Of a DNA stretch of 64,000 bases, positions 10,830 to 22,621 are shown one piece after another (within the stretch, counting starts at the first letter, position 1; the number at the start of each line of letters is the position of its first letter). The position numbers and the translations under genes were made by a program. The stretch is taken from assembly GCA_019925105.1 (NCBI GenBank), contig JAHGAU010000024.1, positions 558,001-622,000 on the forward strand. Direction: 5' to 3'. This DNA comes from Niebla homalea. Lineage: Eukaryota > Ascomycota > Lecanoromycetes > Lecanorales > Ramalinaceae. The notes under the pieces are model-generated. The model was not told the origin of the DNA. It made no database searches and saw only the letters and a program-made list of their open reading frames with translations.

Positions 10830-11532
10830 CTATGAGACCAGCGTGCTCGCGGTAGCGCTTTCATATCTCCACGTTGGCGGTAGCACACCCACGGACTTGT
10901 AGTACCTCGACAAGCGGTGGATTCGTGATTCGATTAGAATGAGGCGGAATTTGGAGTCTTTGTCCTTGCGATTGCGCTCGAGGTGTTTTCGGACGGCAAC
11001 GGCCTATTCAAATAGTCAGATGACTTTTATCATGATAGCGCTGCATGATCAAGGGAGCTTACTTTCTTGATCAACATGTAGAGATCTTCTGGAATCTCAG
11101 GTGCAAGACCTATGTCGATGAAATCACTCTGTCAGTCATTGACCAAACAGAGGCAGGACCATTTCTGGTTGAGAGCCCCGTCGTGTCTTTGTTCTCTCCC
11201 CTTCCCCCCAAAGCTTCAAACTACACAGCAAGATAGTTCGTACCGTTCGACTTTAGGATTCGGAGGATCTTGTTTCCTGGAATCGAATCAGTCATTACCC
11301 AGAGAACGATGAGCTCAATATAATTAGTACCCGTCACGACCTTGACCTGTGCAATCCCATGTGAGTCCCTCAAGACGACACCAATCTGGGACGGTGTAGC
11401 GCCTTTCTTTGCTAGCTTGCATATTTGGTCCACCACTTGTTCCGGAGTTGTCTTCAACCAAGCAGGCGGCGTACGTGAATATGGAATAGCACTGGCTGAA
11501 ATGCCTTTGCCGTTGCTGTGAAGGCGACCCAT
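10830..11532 (-). CDS. RPS13: 40S ribosomal protein S13 (uS15)
   Basis: Small-subunit protein that binds 18S rRNA. Four exons on the minus strand, 11532-11331, 11276-11244 (33 nt), 11109-11063 and 11003-10830, encode 151 residues, the same length as the yeast protein. The sequence starts [20 protein letters not shown] and continues [33 protein letters not shown], the micro-exon [11 protein letters not shown], then [16 protein letters not shown] and [19 protein letters not shown]. An upstream in-frame extension (MNHVLAP...) exists, but the ATG at 11532 is the universal start. The second intron is 134 nt. I looked there for C and D boxes, since in animals the S13 gene hosts U14 snoRNA, and found no convincing pair. 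Confidence 0.96.
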
Positions 11533-14097
11533 GCTTGCTGGCTGTCCTGTCCTTTGGAGAGTTGCATGCTGAAGTGGACGGAATGTAGTGGGTGCCAAGA
11601 CATGGTTCACGCTAAGGATCCTAAGCGAGACCCTCGGAAGCGACTTTCATCATACTTTGATTTCCTATTTCTTCAGGCGCTTTGCGATACAATACGTATT
11701 TTCAGCTCGATCATCTAGGTAGTTGGATGTTGTGTGTATTCTCCTGCCTACGCTTTGGATCGCCTGGTGGGCTATTGTCCTTGAATCCACCCTTCCATTG
11801 TACAACGGCGTAGACACTCAGGCAGCGTCCTGCTGTTACTTTCTATTCGAGAACGGAACTGGCCTCTTACTTGTATATCATTGGTATGTCAGAGGTCAGC
11901 ATCTCTTTGTCCTTGTTTGCATCAAATGATGATATTCACAATACAATATTTCTGGTACCTCTTGATTGCAGTACTGTTCTTCAGTACGATGATCTCAACG
12001 GACTTCTGACCTTATCAACGCTATCAATCTTTCCTGGAAGACGTAAAGCCACACTGCTAATCAAAGATGCTTCCAGTCATGATCGGTGTTGCTTTTGGAT
12101 GCTGCAAATATCTGCATTGTATGACTCTCAGTAGCTGGATCCTCATCAATCACAATCATCGTCAAATTACAGAGTGGTACGCAAAGCTGATTTCAAGGCG
12201 ATACTTGTGGAATGCACATGTCTAGAAGGGCATGGCCCTGCTGTAAATGCAGAAGTAACAAGACAGCAAGTACCAAAGAGCTGATGACCTCTCATGGCAT
12301 GAGCTTGGAATCAAGCCAATCATGCCGAGCCTGAAATGCATGTGCGATCTTCCATTCACGCGCACTAGGTTATTGTAACGATTCGGAGCACTCATCAACG
12401 AGAACACTTCTACAAGTATGTTGATTGGGGTGAAGCTTCAGAGTCTAATCTATTGCCGCCAACAATTATCGTTGATCTGCACGCCCCTGTTTGCCATGCC
12501 AGTAGGATTACAGAATGGATCCTCGCGGAATCAACAGACTCCACAATGAACATTTATCTCGCGAGATTCGTCCCAGTTTGGTCCGTGCGAAGAGCGATCT
12601 GGTCACTGGGGAGTGCGATCAACCTCAAGATGACAAGTAAGGGCTCAGGGGCAGCATCCAATTTGATTGCGCAATGGATCCTACAGATTCAGCTCTGACA
12701 ACAGCGGAAGCATTGGGGACCCTTGTACTGTGATCCTTCGAGCATTAATGACGCATGCATGAAGATGGCAAAGCAACAGCTGTGGGCCAACCTTGCATGG
12801 TACCTCTATGCTGTAAGACTGTGCCTGGAAGGCTGGATGACGGCCGCGGATCGTAGATATCAGCTCAGAAATGACAGCCGTAGCGTCTGCTTGAAAAGGC
12901 AATTCTGGGCAGGTCACGAAAATGCGGACGCGGGGCTACAAGCCCCCAATAGGATAAAATATACATCAAAATCCGTGGTATTGCCTGGGCTAACAAGAAT
13001 TATACATAATCAGAGAAGACAGACAGTTTGAGGGAGCCCTGGCCTGGTGGTCCCCCTGCAGGTGGACGAGTGGCAGGCTCCGAGAGGGGTCTGAGATATC
13101 GCGCTTGTTTGGCCGGCGCGCTCAAATATACTGCCAATGATCATGCACGCTGACGCATGACAGGGGTTGGCGCTACCCTCAAGTTGTATCTCCTCCGTCC
13201 AGGCCGCCGAGATGCGTCTTTGCCGTCCAAAGGGCTGGTAAGTTTAGGACGATCCGACTGGACTAGCGACGGTTCTGCCCAGGCCCGACCAGTGAGAGTC
13301 TGCAAGTCACATCCTCCATGTAAAGCTTCCTCCTCGGGGCTAGCCTCTTGCTTCTTAGCAATCTTAGCACGGCAACGCCTCCACAAAGCCTCAACATGCG
13401 ACGATTGCAGCGCTCCTACCTGGCCCATGGGAACTCATTTCACATAGCAAATCACACAAGCTGACTGATCAATATACAATCGGCCCCGCAAAAGGAAGTT
13501 CACGCGTCCGCAGGGGCTTCCTCCAACCGGAAGCCTCAGATCACTTGGTATGGCGATAGTGGCGATCAATATACCCATGTCTTTGCGAGTCCTCCTCCCT
13601 TTACTGGCCTCGACCATATCCGCTGGAGGGAGGACGCCTCATAAACGCGCTCCACTTGCTGTGATTTGTCTTCTGAATAAGATAATCTCTGCCTGCCTCT
13701 CCAGTTTGTCCCGATCAGGAATAATCCTTCGAAATTAATCTTGAAATATATCCCCACACCCACTCCACATCATTGCTCTCAGACTTTCTCACCACCTTTC
13801 TCATGCAGAAGCCTTGTCTCTCTTGCTGTGCAATACTAAATGCTGTGTCCTTGCTTGCTCTTTATCTTGATATTTCATCATACAAAATTTGTGCTCAATT
13901 CTGAGACAATGATGCAACCTTGCCAGACGTGAAACCTGGGACTTGAGACTCGAGCCGAAAATTCGGTAATGGAAGTAGAAGTCCCATTGTGAACGTGTTC
14001 GAACTTAGCCCGGAGTCTGCATAAGGCAGAGCAATACCGCACCAACAGATACAAACTTGATATTCGACCAAGCAAGAGGCAACATCTTCCATGCGAA
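11533..14097. other. Long intergenic region (2.6 kb) without a recognisable gene
   Basis: Lies between the 5' ends of RPS13 and the receptor gene, which diverge from it. Frames of 60-100 codons occur on both strands, but none has family-like sequence, consistent composition or joinable splice sites. I saw no terminal inverted repeats or long tandem repeats. It may contain long 5' untranslated regions, an unrecognised fast-evolving gene or a noncoding RNA. Confidence 0.4.
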
Positions 14098-15918
14098 ATG
14101 GCGAATACTACGGCAGTGCGTGGGTCCTGTCCTGCCCCATATCTGCAGCTTTCCGATTTTCCGAGCAAGCTTGGATGTGAGTACAGCACACTGTCTACAA
14201 TCGCAATTGAGGTATACTGACTGTTAAGCAGACCTGCCTGGCCGTTTCTGCGCCCCCGTCCCCACAATCGAGGGCCCCATCGATTGTTGTCTACCATGCC
14301 CTATAACGGATTGGGTCTATTCAGATGGTACGTTGTCTGCAAAGTGTAGAGAGGGGTCGATGCTGAGATGAAAACTAGACTTCCATGTTCTGCCAACCGC
14401 TGCCAATTGGCTCAATGTAGCCGGCATGACATGCTGTGTCACATTGCTCATAAGCTACCTTGTCCTTCCCGTCAAACAGACCAGCCGGCACTATTTGACT
14501 GTCGGGCTGGTTGTCGCACTATGTCTTATGCAGGTGAGCTGATAGCGAGAACGCTCATGAGACTGCGCTGACGTAGACAGCTGGGTTTCATCATTCCCCT
14601 TGCTGCCCAACCTGAGCAATGCCATGATGCCATCACCCCCAATGATATGTACTCGGATCTGACGTGCGCCTTTTCTGGGGCTTTCCTTTTATTTGGTGGC
14701 TTCGGTGGGATAATGTGGGGTTTCCTACGCTCGGTCTCGATCCATTTGCAGATTTGCTGGCAGGTGGTCCCAGGCGATAAGTTCTTCTGGGCGTCCGTGG
14801 TCGCGGGATGGGGACTTCCTGCTCTGTTTGTCTCGATCACTCTCCCAGTGACTGGTACTTCCTACAGATTCGGAGACACCTGCCATATCAACCATCCAAA
14901 GGCCCTGGGAGACTACTGGATACCATTACTCGTCTTTGCCGCCATCTCTACAGTATTGCAATTTGCCACTTTTGGCTACTGTATCAAAGTCTACGTCAAA
15001 TCCCTATTCAATGACAGCCCAGGAAACTCGGCCTCGCAATCAAGCTCTGGTGGTTTGCCTTCGTACAACTCTCGCGCAGGTAGCATGAAGACCGTCACTG
15101 CTGGGCAAACTTATCGAAGGATCAAGAAGGTCATCGCCCTGCAGTGGCGGGGGACTGCTATCGTCCTCATCATCATTGTAAACGTGGTCTTCCTAGCCAT
15201 CGTATTCGTCCAAATGGACAACACAGTGACCGCGGCAGTACAGCATCTTGACAAGGCCCAGCCATGGCTCCTTTGTCTAGTGCTCAATGAAGGCAACAAG
15301 AATGTATGCCTGGAAAAGGTCCGAGCAGCGCATCTTGTCATTGGCGAGGCGAAAGTCATGGCTGTGATGCTCCTCCTATCCTTGAACGGCATCTGGGCTT
15401 TGCTCTTCCTCGGCCGTTTCTCCATGCTCACCGGTTGGATGGATGTCATTCGGGCCCCGCTTCGCAAAGCGAGAACAGATTTCATTTCCGTCGACGCCAG
15501 GCGCTTCTCTAGCGACCCAAAACAATACGAGATGATCATGTCCCCGCCATCTCGACCCTACGGCATACCCAAGGAGCCGGAAACCGCGATTACCAGCCCG
15601 CCATTCGCGGATGAAAAGTTACATCTGTCAACGCTTCCACAATCACCGTCCAGTCGTTACGAAGAAGATTATTTTGCAGCAAGCCGGCCTATGAGCGGGA
15701 ACGAAGACCGCACTTACTCCAGCCCTAAGCTGAGCTTTTCGACGCCGCGACCGCCGAGCGCAGGACGCATCTCGTCCAGGGACTTCAGCCCACATGATCG
15801 ATCGTTCTCCCCGCAGCTCAGCACCATCGCCACTTCGAGGAGTGCCAGCCGGACAGGCAACTACACCCCAGCCATCGAGTGGGACCCCACAACAACTCAC
15901 GCGAAGCCATCGAGGTGA
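14098..15918 (+). CDS. Seven-transmembrane receptor-like protein of filamentous ascomycetes
   Basis: Orphan G-protein-coupled-receptor-like membrane protein; ligand and partner are unknown. Exons are 14098-14176, 14232-14327, 14379-14533 and 14581-15918, giving 555 residues. The extracellular N-terminus carries SCPAPYLQL and, across exon 2, the cysteine box CCLPCPITDWVYSDDF. Seven hydrophobic segments follow: near WLNVAGMTCCVTLLIS, YLTVGLVVALCLMQLGFIIP, AFLLFGGFGGIMWGF, ASVVAGWGLPALFVSITLPV, IPLLVFAAISTVLQFATFGY, GTAIVLIIIVNVVFLAIVFV and VMAVMLLLSLNGIWALLFLG. Between segments 5 and 6 is a basic loop (TYRRIKKVIALQWRG). The last 130 residues are a Ser/Pro-rich cytoplasmic tail, a likely phosphorylation target. 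The ATG at 14098 gives MANTTAVRG; another ATG seven bases upstream is out of frame. Assignment to this family is firm from the cysteine box and topology; signalling through a G protein is inferred. Confidence 0.88.
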
Positions 15919-17510
15919 TGGCTCTCTCAGGCTGCAGCGCACAAATCACAGTGGTATGGACCAAACACTGCCGTTCTCTGACAGCTGCCATTCAACACCA
16001 TCCTAGTTCCACTACAAAACGGGACTTCCCATTCGCCCACTCAAACACCCAACGAAGCAATGCGCTTCCAGACGGAGCGGGTCCGATCCATAACGCGCCG
16101 GACGGCGTTTCCGCTCTTAAACGTCGGGGATGCATGACCACATCTCAAACCGAATGAGGCTTTGCCTGGTAGCCTGCAAGAAAGCAGGAGCAAAGTATTC
16201 AGCAACCAAGGAGGTCCGAGGGTCCTACCACACAGCGCACACGTAGACAGTGGCACCCTCACGTAGGAACCTCGAGATACCGTCACGCGCTGAGGCAGTG
16301 CACGGCGCCTCGGGACTGGAAGATTTGGAGGGGAAGGGGGGAGGCTCACAGCTTCCTCACAGCCTCGGCGGAAACGCCTGGGATGCGTTCTCCTTCTTTT
16401 TCCCTTTTCTTTCTTGTTCTTTTTCTCTTCTTCTTCCTTCGTAATGATACCCACCCACATGTAGTAGCGAATGACACACAAACCAAAAGTTTGTCAACAT
16501 GCTATACCCATAACTTTAATTCTCGAATGCATGCGTATGCGCTAACGAAACTTTTTGCACGAGTCCTTTCGATTTATACCGTGATGTTAGGTAGGTCATG
16601 TGCCCACGACCGACACAGCACAGAGGTTGGATTTTTGTTCATGGGGTAAAACGAGAAGGAGTGGGCCGTTCGGGGAGAGGGGTGGGTTGGGAGATTGAGA
16701 AGCGATTCAAGGAGAGAGGCAGGTGATTGATTGAGGCGAGCTGATGATTTTGATTTTGGGTGGGGTGGCAAGAGGAGGCGGAATAGGGTCTGCAGTGGCA
16801 TCTCGCCCGCGTTGGTGGTTTTGGCTCAAGGCCGTGAGACTTGAATGAACACAGTGGAGGGGATGCAGGGTGAATTTTCCACGACGAAAATGGGCATGGA
16901 ACGAGGTGCATGACATAGATCTCATCATCTCTATTCGCTTCAGCTACTTCTAGATACAATCACCTCCCTCGACTTCACTTGTCCTTCCTAGTAGATTCAC
17001 GAAATCCCCCTCACGAGGCACAGGCCTGCAAATGACTCAAGCAAGGGGCCAGTTCCACGGCCTCATTGGCATGCAGCATCTCCGACCCTCCTTCTCCCTC
17101 AAGTCGTTTAGTCCCACCCCTCTCACAAGACTCTTCTTTCCTCGGCCAAGTTGGCCTACATATGAGACATTACCAGTTATTGGTGTGGCAGAGTAAAGAG
17201 TTATTGTACAGCGCAGCATAGCTCCCGTCGGTTACCCTTTCTCAGGGTAAGGTGGGAAGTGGAAGATCTCCGCTGATAGAAAGGTATCGAAGTCTTTGTA
17301 CAATGATAAAAGTCCGTGCTAATTTCGAATAGAAGCAGCAGTCCGTTTGCGCCGTCGCTTGACCAGGCCTCCAAGTGTGAGGCCGAATTTTGATGTAAAA
17401 CGCCGATGGTAAAAGAATGAATGAATGTTGGGGTATCAATCGCGAGTCGTCAAGAATCTCATGTGTGCGGTTTTTTCTTTCCTGTAGTACAGCCCTTACC
17501 CAACGTCCTC
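15919..17510. other. Convergent intergenic region (1.6 kb) between the receptor and RAX2
   Basis: Both flanking genes end here, so only 3' untranslated regions are expected. A pyrimidine-rich tract occupies about 16386-16440. The minus-strand frames near 16600-16960 are rich in Pro, His and Ser and look like chance frames. No repeat or mobile-element signature was seen. Confidence 0.45.
16386..16440. repeat. Low-complexity polypyrimidine tract
   Basis: About 55 bases composed almost entirely of C and T in irregular CTT/TTC units, within the non-coding space between two converging genes. It is simple-sequence DNA; I assign no function. Confidence 0.6.
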
Positions 17511-20500
17511 TCAGAGCATCGGTGGAGTCCGACTTTGACCAAGTCTGCCAAATAGGTGCTCCGGTGGTATGCGGCCCATATTGCTAGTCTTGTCGAAATA
17601 TGCAGTCGTCGGAGCTTGTGAGTAGCCCGCATGCTTGCGTCTGTACCGCTCTACCAGGATGCCTGCCACGACAAGTAGGAATATGCAACCTAATGCGCAG
17701 GCGAGAGCGATTAGTACGACAAAGCCAACGGCAAGCTTGCCGCTGCTACTCGGGAATTGAGTCGTCGACTCAGAAACGAGCTGCGAAAGACTCCCAGGAC
17801 CGTTGCCAGAATTAGAGAGAATGAAGGGGGAGAAGGTGGTGCCGTTGAACAGGGCAGCTGAGGCATTCCCGAAGTTGGGTAAGTTGAGCTCGCCGGTGAC
17901 CAATAGCGTCATGTCGTTTTGCACCAGATTGTTCCCATCCCCCTGGCTCTTTTTCAGATGCAGCACTGATAAGCCTCGAATCGTGGTTTGATTGCCTAGG
18001 CCGTCGCCGGTGGAATGAAAGATGGTGCCATCATATTTCATCAGGTATGCCGAATCATTACTGGTCTTGCCTGCGATCCAGAAGTTGGACGCATCTTGGC
18101 TCGCTTTGGTCATGGCAGTCACCGGGCCTGGGACATTGGCTTCTGCTCCATCCACATTGGTCCATTCTGACTTTTTGGTATCGTAATTGGCAAGCGACGA
18201 TGCGTTGTTCATGACCGTGAGATTGCCGCCGACGAGAAGCTTATTGTTACCTTGCCACATGAAGGTGTAGACAGTGCCACCGATACCGCTGCCCGGTGGA
18301 CTCCAAACCCCAGACTCAAAAATGCATACACTGGGACAACCAAGTGACCCAGCTGTAGCGAAGTTGCCACCAACATAAACCTGGCCTGTCTTGTTGTCAG
18401 GGGGGGTGATGATTGCATTCACAGCGACATCGTCACCTCCCAGAGCAGCTGGTTGAGGAGACGTGTACGCTTGGTTCTGAAGATCGTACACGATCAGGCC
18501 ATTGACGTCCTCGTTATTGACTTTACCAGATATGCTTCCGCCGGCATATAAGAGCGTTTCAGCTGGCGCAAGCGCGAGAAAAGCGGAATCAGAATCCAGT
18601 CCTGATGGGAGACCTTTGACCGTACCCGGGGAGTCAGCGCCGTTGTCGATCAAAGCGAGATTATCAAAGGCCGAGCCGTCGCTCGCTGTACCAGTAAAGT
18701 GACCCCCAAGCACGGTATAATTGAGCTTTGCCGTTTCGTTCGAGTAGAATAGACCTGTGACGACCCCTGTGACGTTTTGAGCACTAAGAGCCCTTTTCCG
18801 TGTTTGTGGGCCTGCTGGAGTGGGTTGTATGCCAATCGGTATCCCACTGAGTGTGAGAGGATTGGATGATAGTTTGACGGCATCTGAGGCTGACATGTCT
18901 TGCGCTGATAAGGACCCAGCCAATTGAGGTGCACCATCAGTCACGTTAGTCACTGCACTGAGCTTTCCAGACACTGCCTGTGACGCAAGCTTCAAGTTTT
19001 GAAGCCAGTCCTGACGTGAGGGGACCCAGACACCAAAGCCCTGGACGGGAACGGCCTTGTCGGGACCTGATGCCCGGATTTGATCGAAGAACCCATTGAA
19101 TGATATGCAAAGCTCAGGAGTGTTGGTTGTGACATTGAGAGTGAACCCAACAACAGTATCTACGGCGCCGTTGACGCCAGCACCAAGGGCTTGCCACGCT
19201 TGGCTAGTCGTATTGAAGGCTGCGACGTTGCTTAAACCAGGTACGGAGCCATTCATGGTGTTGGTAAAGTTGCCTCCAATGTACAACATTTCTTCGTAAA
19301 CTACCATGCTCGAAACCTGGTCATTGAGGCCTCCATTAGGTAAAGCGGTTGCGTTGCCTGTGCCGATTGCGAAGATGTTCATGAAGCCGGCATCCTCGTC
19401 TGAGAAGTTGCCCCCCACGTAACTCGCGTTCTTTAGGGTAGCCATGCTGGTGATTATGGCATCAGAGCTAAGATTGGCGCCTGCCTCGTCAATGGTCGAA
19501 TTTGACGTGTTTGGATCAAATGTTTGAGAGTTCGGGTCGAATTCATACAAGCCGTTCAGAGTGCTTGTCGCGTTGGAGGTAAGGGCGAATTGTACCCGGT
19601 GGGCCACAAGCACGATCTCCTGTTCCTGAGAGGATACAGGAGTCAAGGTAACAGAGGGTCGGAAGCCACCAATATTGACGTCGACAGGACCACGATAAAT
19701 CTCGTCATATTTGTCGTAATTATTGGTCTGGTAAACGGTCGTAGCGGGCGGAGGGCCGTTACTTGTAGATGTGGCGTAGGTGCCGGTGACATTCACAATA
19801 CCTCTTTTATCACAGCTATTGTCCTGCAAGCATCCGGGCGTGAAGAGGATGACGCTATAATTGCCCTGCTGTTGGATGTCTGGTTGGAACACGACAGACA
19901 CATTTTGGGACGCAATGTCACCTGACAAATCGGCAGAAAGGTATCGAGAATTGCTTTGTCCCGAAGGCGTTACTCGCCAGGGACCTGTAACGGTCGAATT
20001 GGAAGGGAATTTGGTGTTGGCACATGAGGGTTCGTTCAAATCTCTCTCGGCATAGGCAAAGATATCTGATGAAGTAAGCAAGACTGAGCATATGAGAAGA
20101 CGAAAGGGGACCTGACGTACCGTTTTGAAACAGCTCAACGCCATCTAGACCTCCTCCTTTCCCGTACCAGGCGGAAATGTCAATGCGAAATGCCCCCATG
20201 CCCACAGTGTTGATGAAGCGGAAGTCTTGATATGATACTGATGGATTCGATGACAAAGGACACAATGCATCGCATACCGCGTCCTTGCCAGTATCAGGAT
20301 CGGTGTATGTGAAGTTCATGATTCCGTTGATTGGCATTGCAGTGAATCGGAATCTTTTGGTTCCACGGCCTTCATAGTGAGTGTTCCATATTCTAAGTAG
20401 GCTTGGTTCGTATCCGAAGTTCATGTCAGCTCGCCACCAACCCGGCGTATTATCTTCCAGTAGCCATGTATTTCCAGCACCATCTTGCCCGCTTGTCTTG

Positions 20501-21279
20501 CAAACGATGTTTGACTCTTGGTTGAAGCCGTCAGTAGATGATGTGGCGGCTGACGATAGATTAGCAGAGGAGATATTGATGACCTGTTGATCTTTCTTGG
20601 CCGGTCCCGTCTTGTTCCCAAGACCAGTAAACGAGCCTCCGAATATTATGGTATTGTTAGTAGACTTAATGATAGAGTTGACGGGTCCATTGAAACCCTG
20701 AAAGGGTAGATTGGTCCAGCCGGACTGCCCAACCCATGCGACCGCGTTGGTGAAATTTGGTCCTTTGAATTGACCACCAACATAGACGGTGTTAGTATCC
20801 TGATCGCATAAGAGCGCGTTGGCTTGCCCGGTAAGGCCGTTCAATGGCGTTATAGCACCTTTGTTTGGATCAAACAAGGCGACACCTTGAGCCTTCACGC
20901 CCCCGATGCTGGTGAAATTGCCTCCAACAATGACACCAGCAGATTGGCCATTCTTCATCACGAACTCGCACATGACCTTGATGTACCCATCTGCATTGGC
21001 TGCACTGGCAAAATCACCATTGGGCAGCTGGCTGATGATTGACTGTGTGCCATTCGTGCTGAAGGCATTTTCGGTTTGCTGTTGGTATGTGTAAAGTGAT
21101 ATGGAGTCGAAGTCACCAGTCAGGGCGACTTGACCCAAGGAGCTGATGTCTAGATCGGGAGAGGGCACCGGAGTGAAGTCGACTCCTTGCGTCCGAGGTA
21201 TGAGAGGTGTGAGGAGAGGCCACAATTGTATGAGACATGCGAGTTCTGCCGTAAGGCCAAGCGATGAGGGAATCCTCAT
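17511..21279 (-). CDS. RAX2: Rax2-like cell-polarity membrane glycoprotein
   Basis: Large single-pass plasma-membrane protein; in yeast Rax2 marks division sites together with Rax1, and in filamentous fungi it influences hyphal growth direction. Exons on the minus strand are 21279-20121 and 20065-17511, giving 1237 residues. The intron (donor GTACGT) joins GVELFQN to DIFAYAERDLNEPSC. An N-terminal hydrophobic segment acts as a signal peptide, followed by many kelch/beta-propeller-like repeats of the form VYVGGxF / IIFGGSFTG / MLYIGGNFTN with dense N-glycosylation sites. A transmembrane helix lies at about residues 1164-1191 (VGFVVLIALACALGCIFLLV), followed by a 46-residue basic cytoplasmic tail. 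An upstream in-frame ATG at 21369 would add 30 residues; I prefer 21279 because the signal peptide then sits near the N-terminus. Confidence 0.92.
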
Positions 21280-22621
21280 TGCTCGCGCAGAGCGACGATG
21301 GTGATTGAAAACGTGGTCGAGCCAGCGTTGGTCGAAGATGTATTTAGGAGAGCCAATTGCACTCGCCACAAAGTAATTTATCGACTATCATCGGATAAAT
21401 CCTCCTTTTCCTCCGTCCAAATAGCCTGACACGACCCGACACTCAATGTCTTGCTCCTTGCACCGGAACGACAGCGAGACAAGACTCCTGACGTGGTGCT
21501 TGACGTCGTGCTTGAGGTGTGGAACAGAAGCTTCGAGGGCAAGAGAACTGGAGAAGATACAAATTTCCTCTAAAAGGTCTATTCTCAAAAGGGTTAGAAT
21601 AATAACGGTGATCCCGCCCTCTCTAAATTGCCACCAATCACCAAACGTGGTCGCGACAAGAAAAAGCAGGGGTACTGCACAGCATGAGGCAAGGAGCACT
21701 GGAGGATGGGAGGGGTCCCTTATGGCGCGGCCGACTGGTTGACCAGTAGTAGACTTCTTTAATTGAGAGGTCTCAGCTTCATCCTACCACTTGCCAACTT
21801 CTCAAAATCCTTTCTGAGTTGTTTTCAATTCTGTTTTGTTTGTACACATGTGAATTCACCATCTACATTCTTGGGATCTGCTATTGCGCGCACTAAGAAA
21901 AACCACGGGTGCCGAGAAAAGCGAACCTGCAGTCCAAAGGTCGACCCTGAGCCGGCGACGCAGGTTCAGATAAAAGTCTTTCCTCTTTGAGCCAGCCTCC
22001 CACCTCTTGGCTCTTGCCAGCACAATCGGGAGGGCAATTCAGGATTGTTTTAGCGCAGCAATCGTTGTTGTTGTGTTCGTCACTGCTGTCACTGTGATCC
22101 CATAGCTTTCACAAGCTACGTATCGTGGAAGTGGATTAGGATTCACGGTACCGTATTCCGTAGGATGGTCTTGACGGATCCTTCCTCTGAGGCCTGCGCC
22201 ATCCCCACGCTTCTTATGCTTTCTTTATGACTATTAATAGATGGCACAAACTACGTCAGTTGAAAAGGACTCTTGTCAGCAAGCCATTGTATTGACGCTC
22301 AATCCTGCATCTTGTCACACGAGTTGCTGGGACTGCATTTGCAGGGATGGGATTTCTCAACGTGGCGAGAGTGGATTAGCTCAGGTCGTTGCGACTTGCT
22401 GCCCCCCGCATTCTTCTAGATCGGAGGCGAATTAGCAATAGTGTGGTGGGGTCTAATAAGCAGCTGCAGTGTAAGCCCATGAAACTTCTGATGAGTGTGT
22501 ATACCACACCATAGAAAAGTATAAATTACAAGGGCCTCCTGAACGGTAGGCATCTCACTCCCTTTCCTACCTCCGCCTCCGACTACATGGCCGCAGTATA
22601 GCATGATCATGCCATATTCAA
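21280..22621. other. Intergenic region upstream of RAX2 (1.3 kb)
   Basis: Contains the RAX2 promoter and the U2AF 3' end, both genes being on the minus strand. Short frames are present but none is convincing, and no repeat or RNA gene was recognised. Confidence 0.45.

Noticed and set aside
11110..11243. Possible snoRNA in the long intron of RPS13
   Set aside because: In animals this gene hosts U14, but I found only a CTGA-like box and no matching TGATGA box at suitable spacing.
16574..16959. Overlapping minus-strand frames in the receptor-RAX2 gap
   Set aside because: They are Pro/Ser/His-rich with no helices, motifs or splice partners, and lie between two converging genes.
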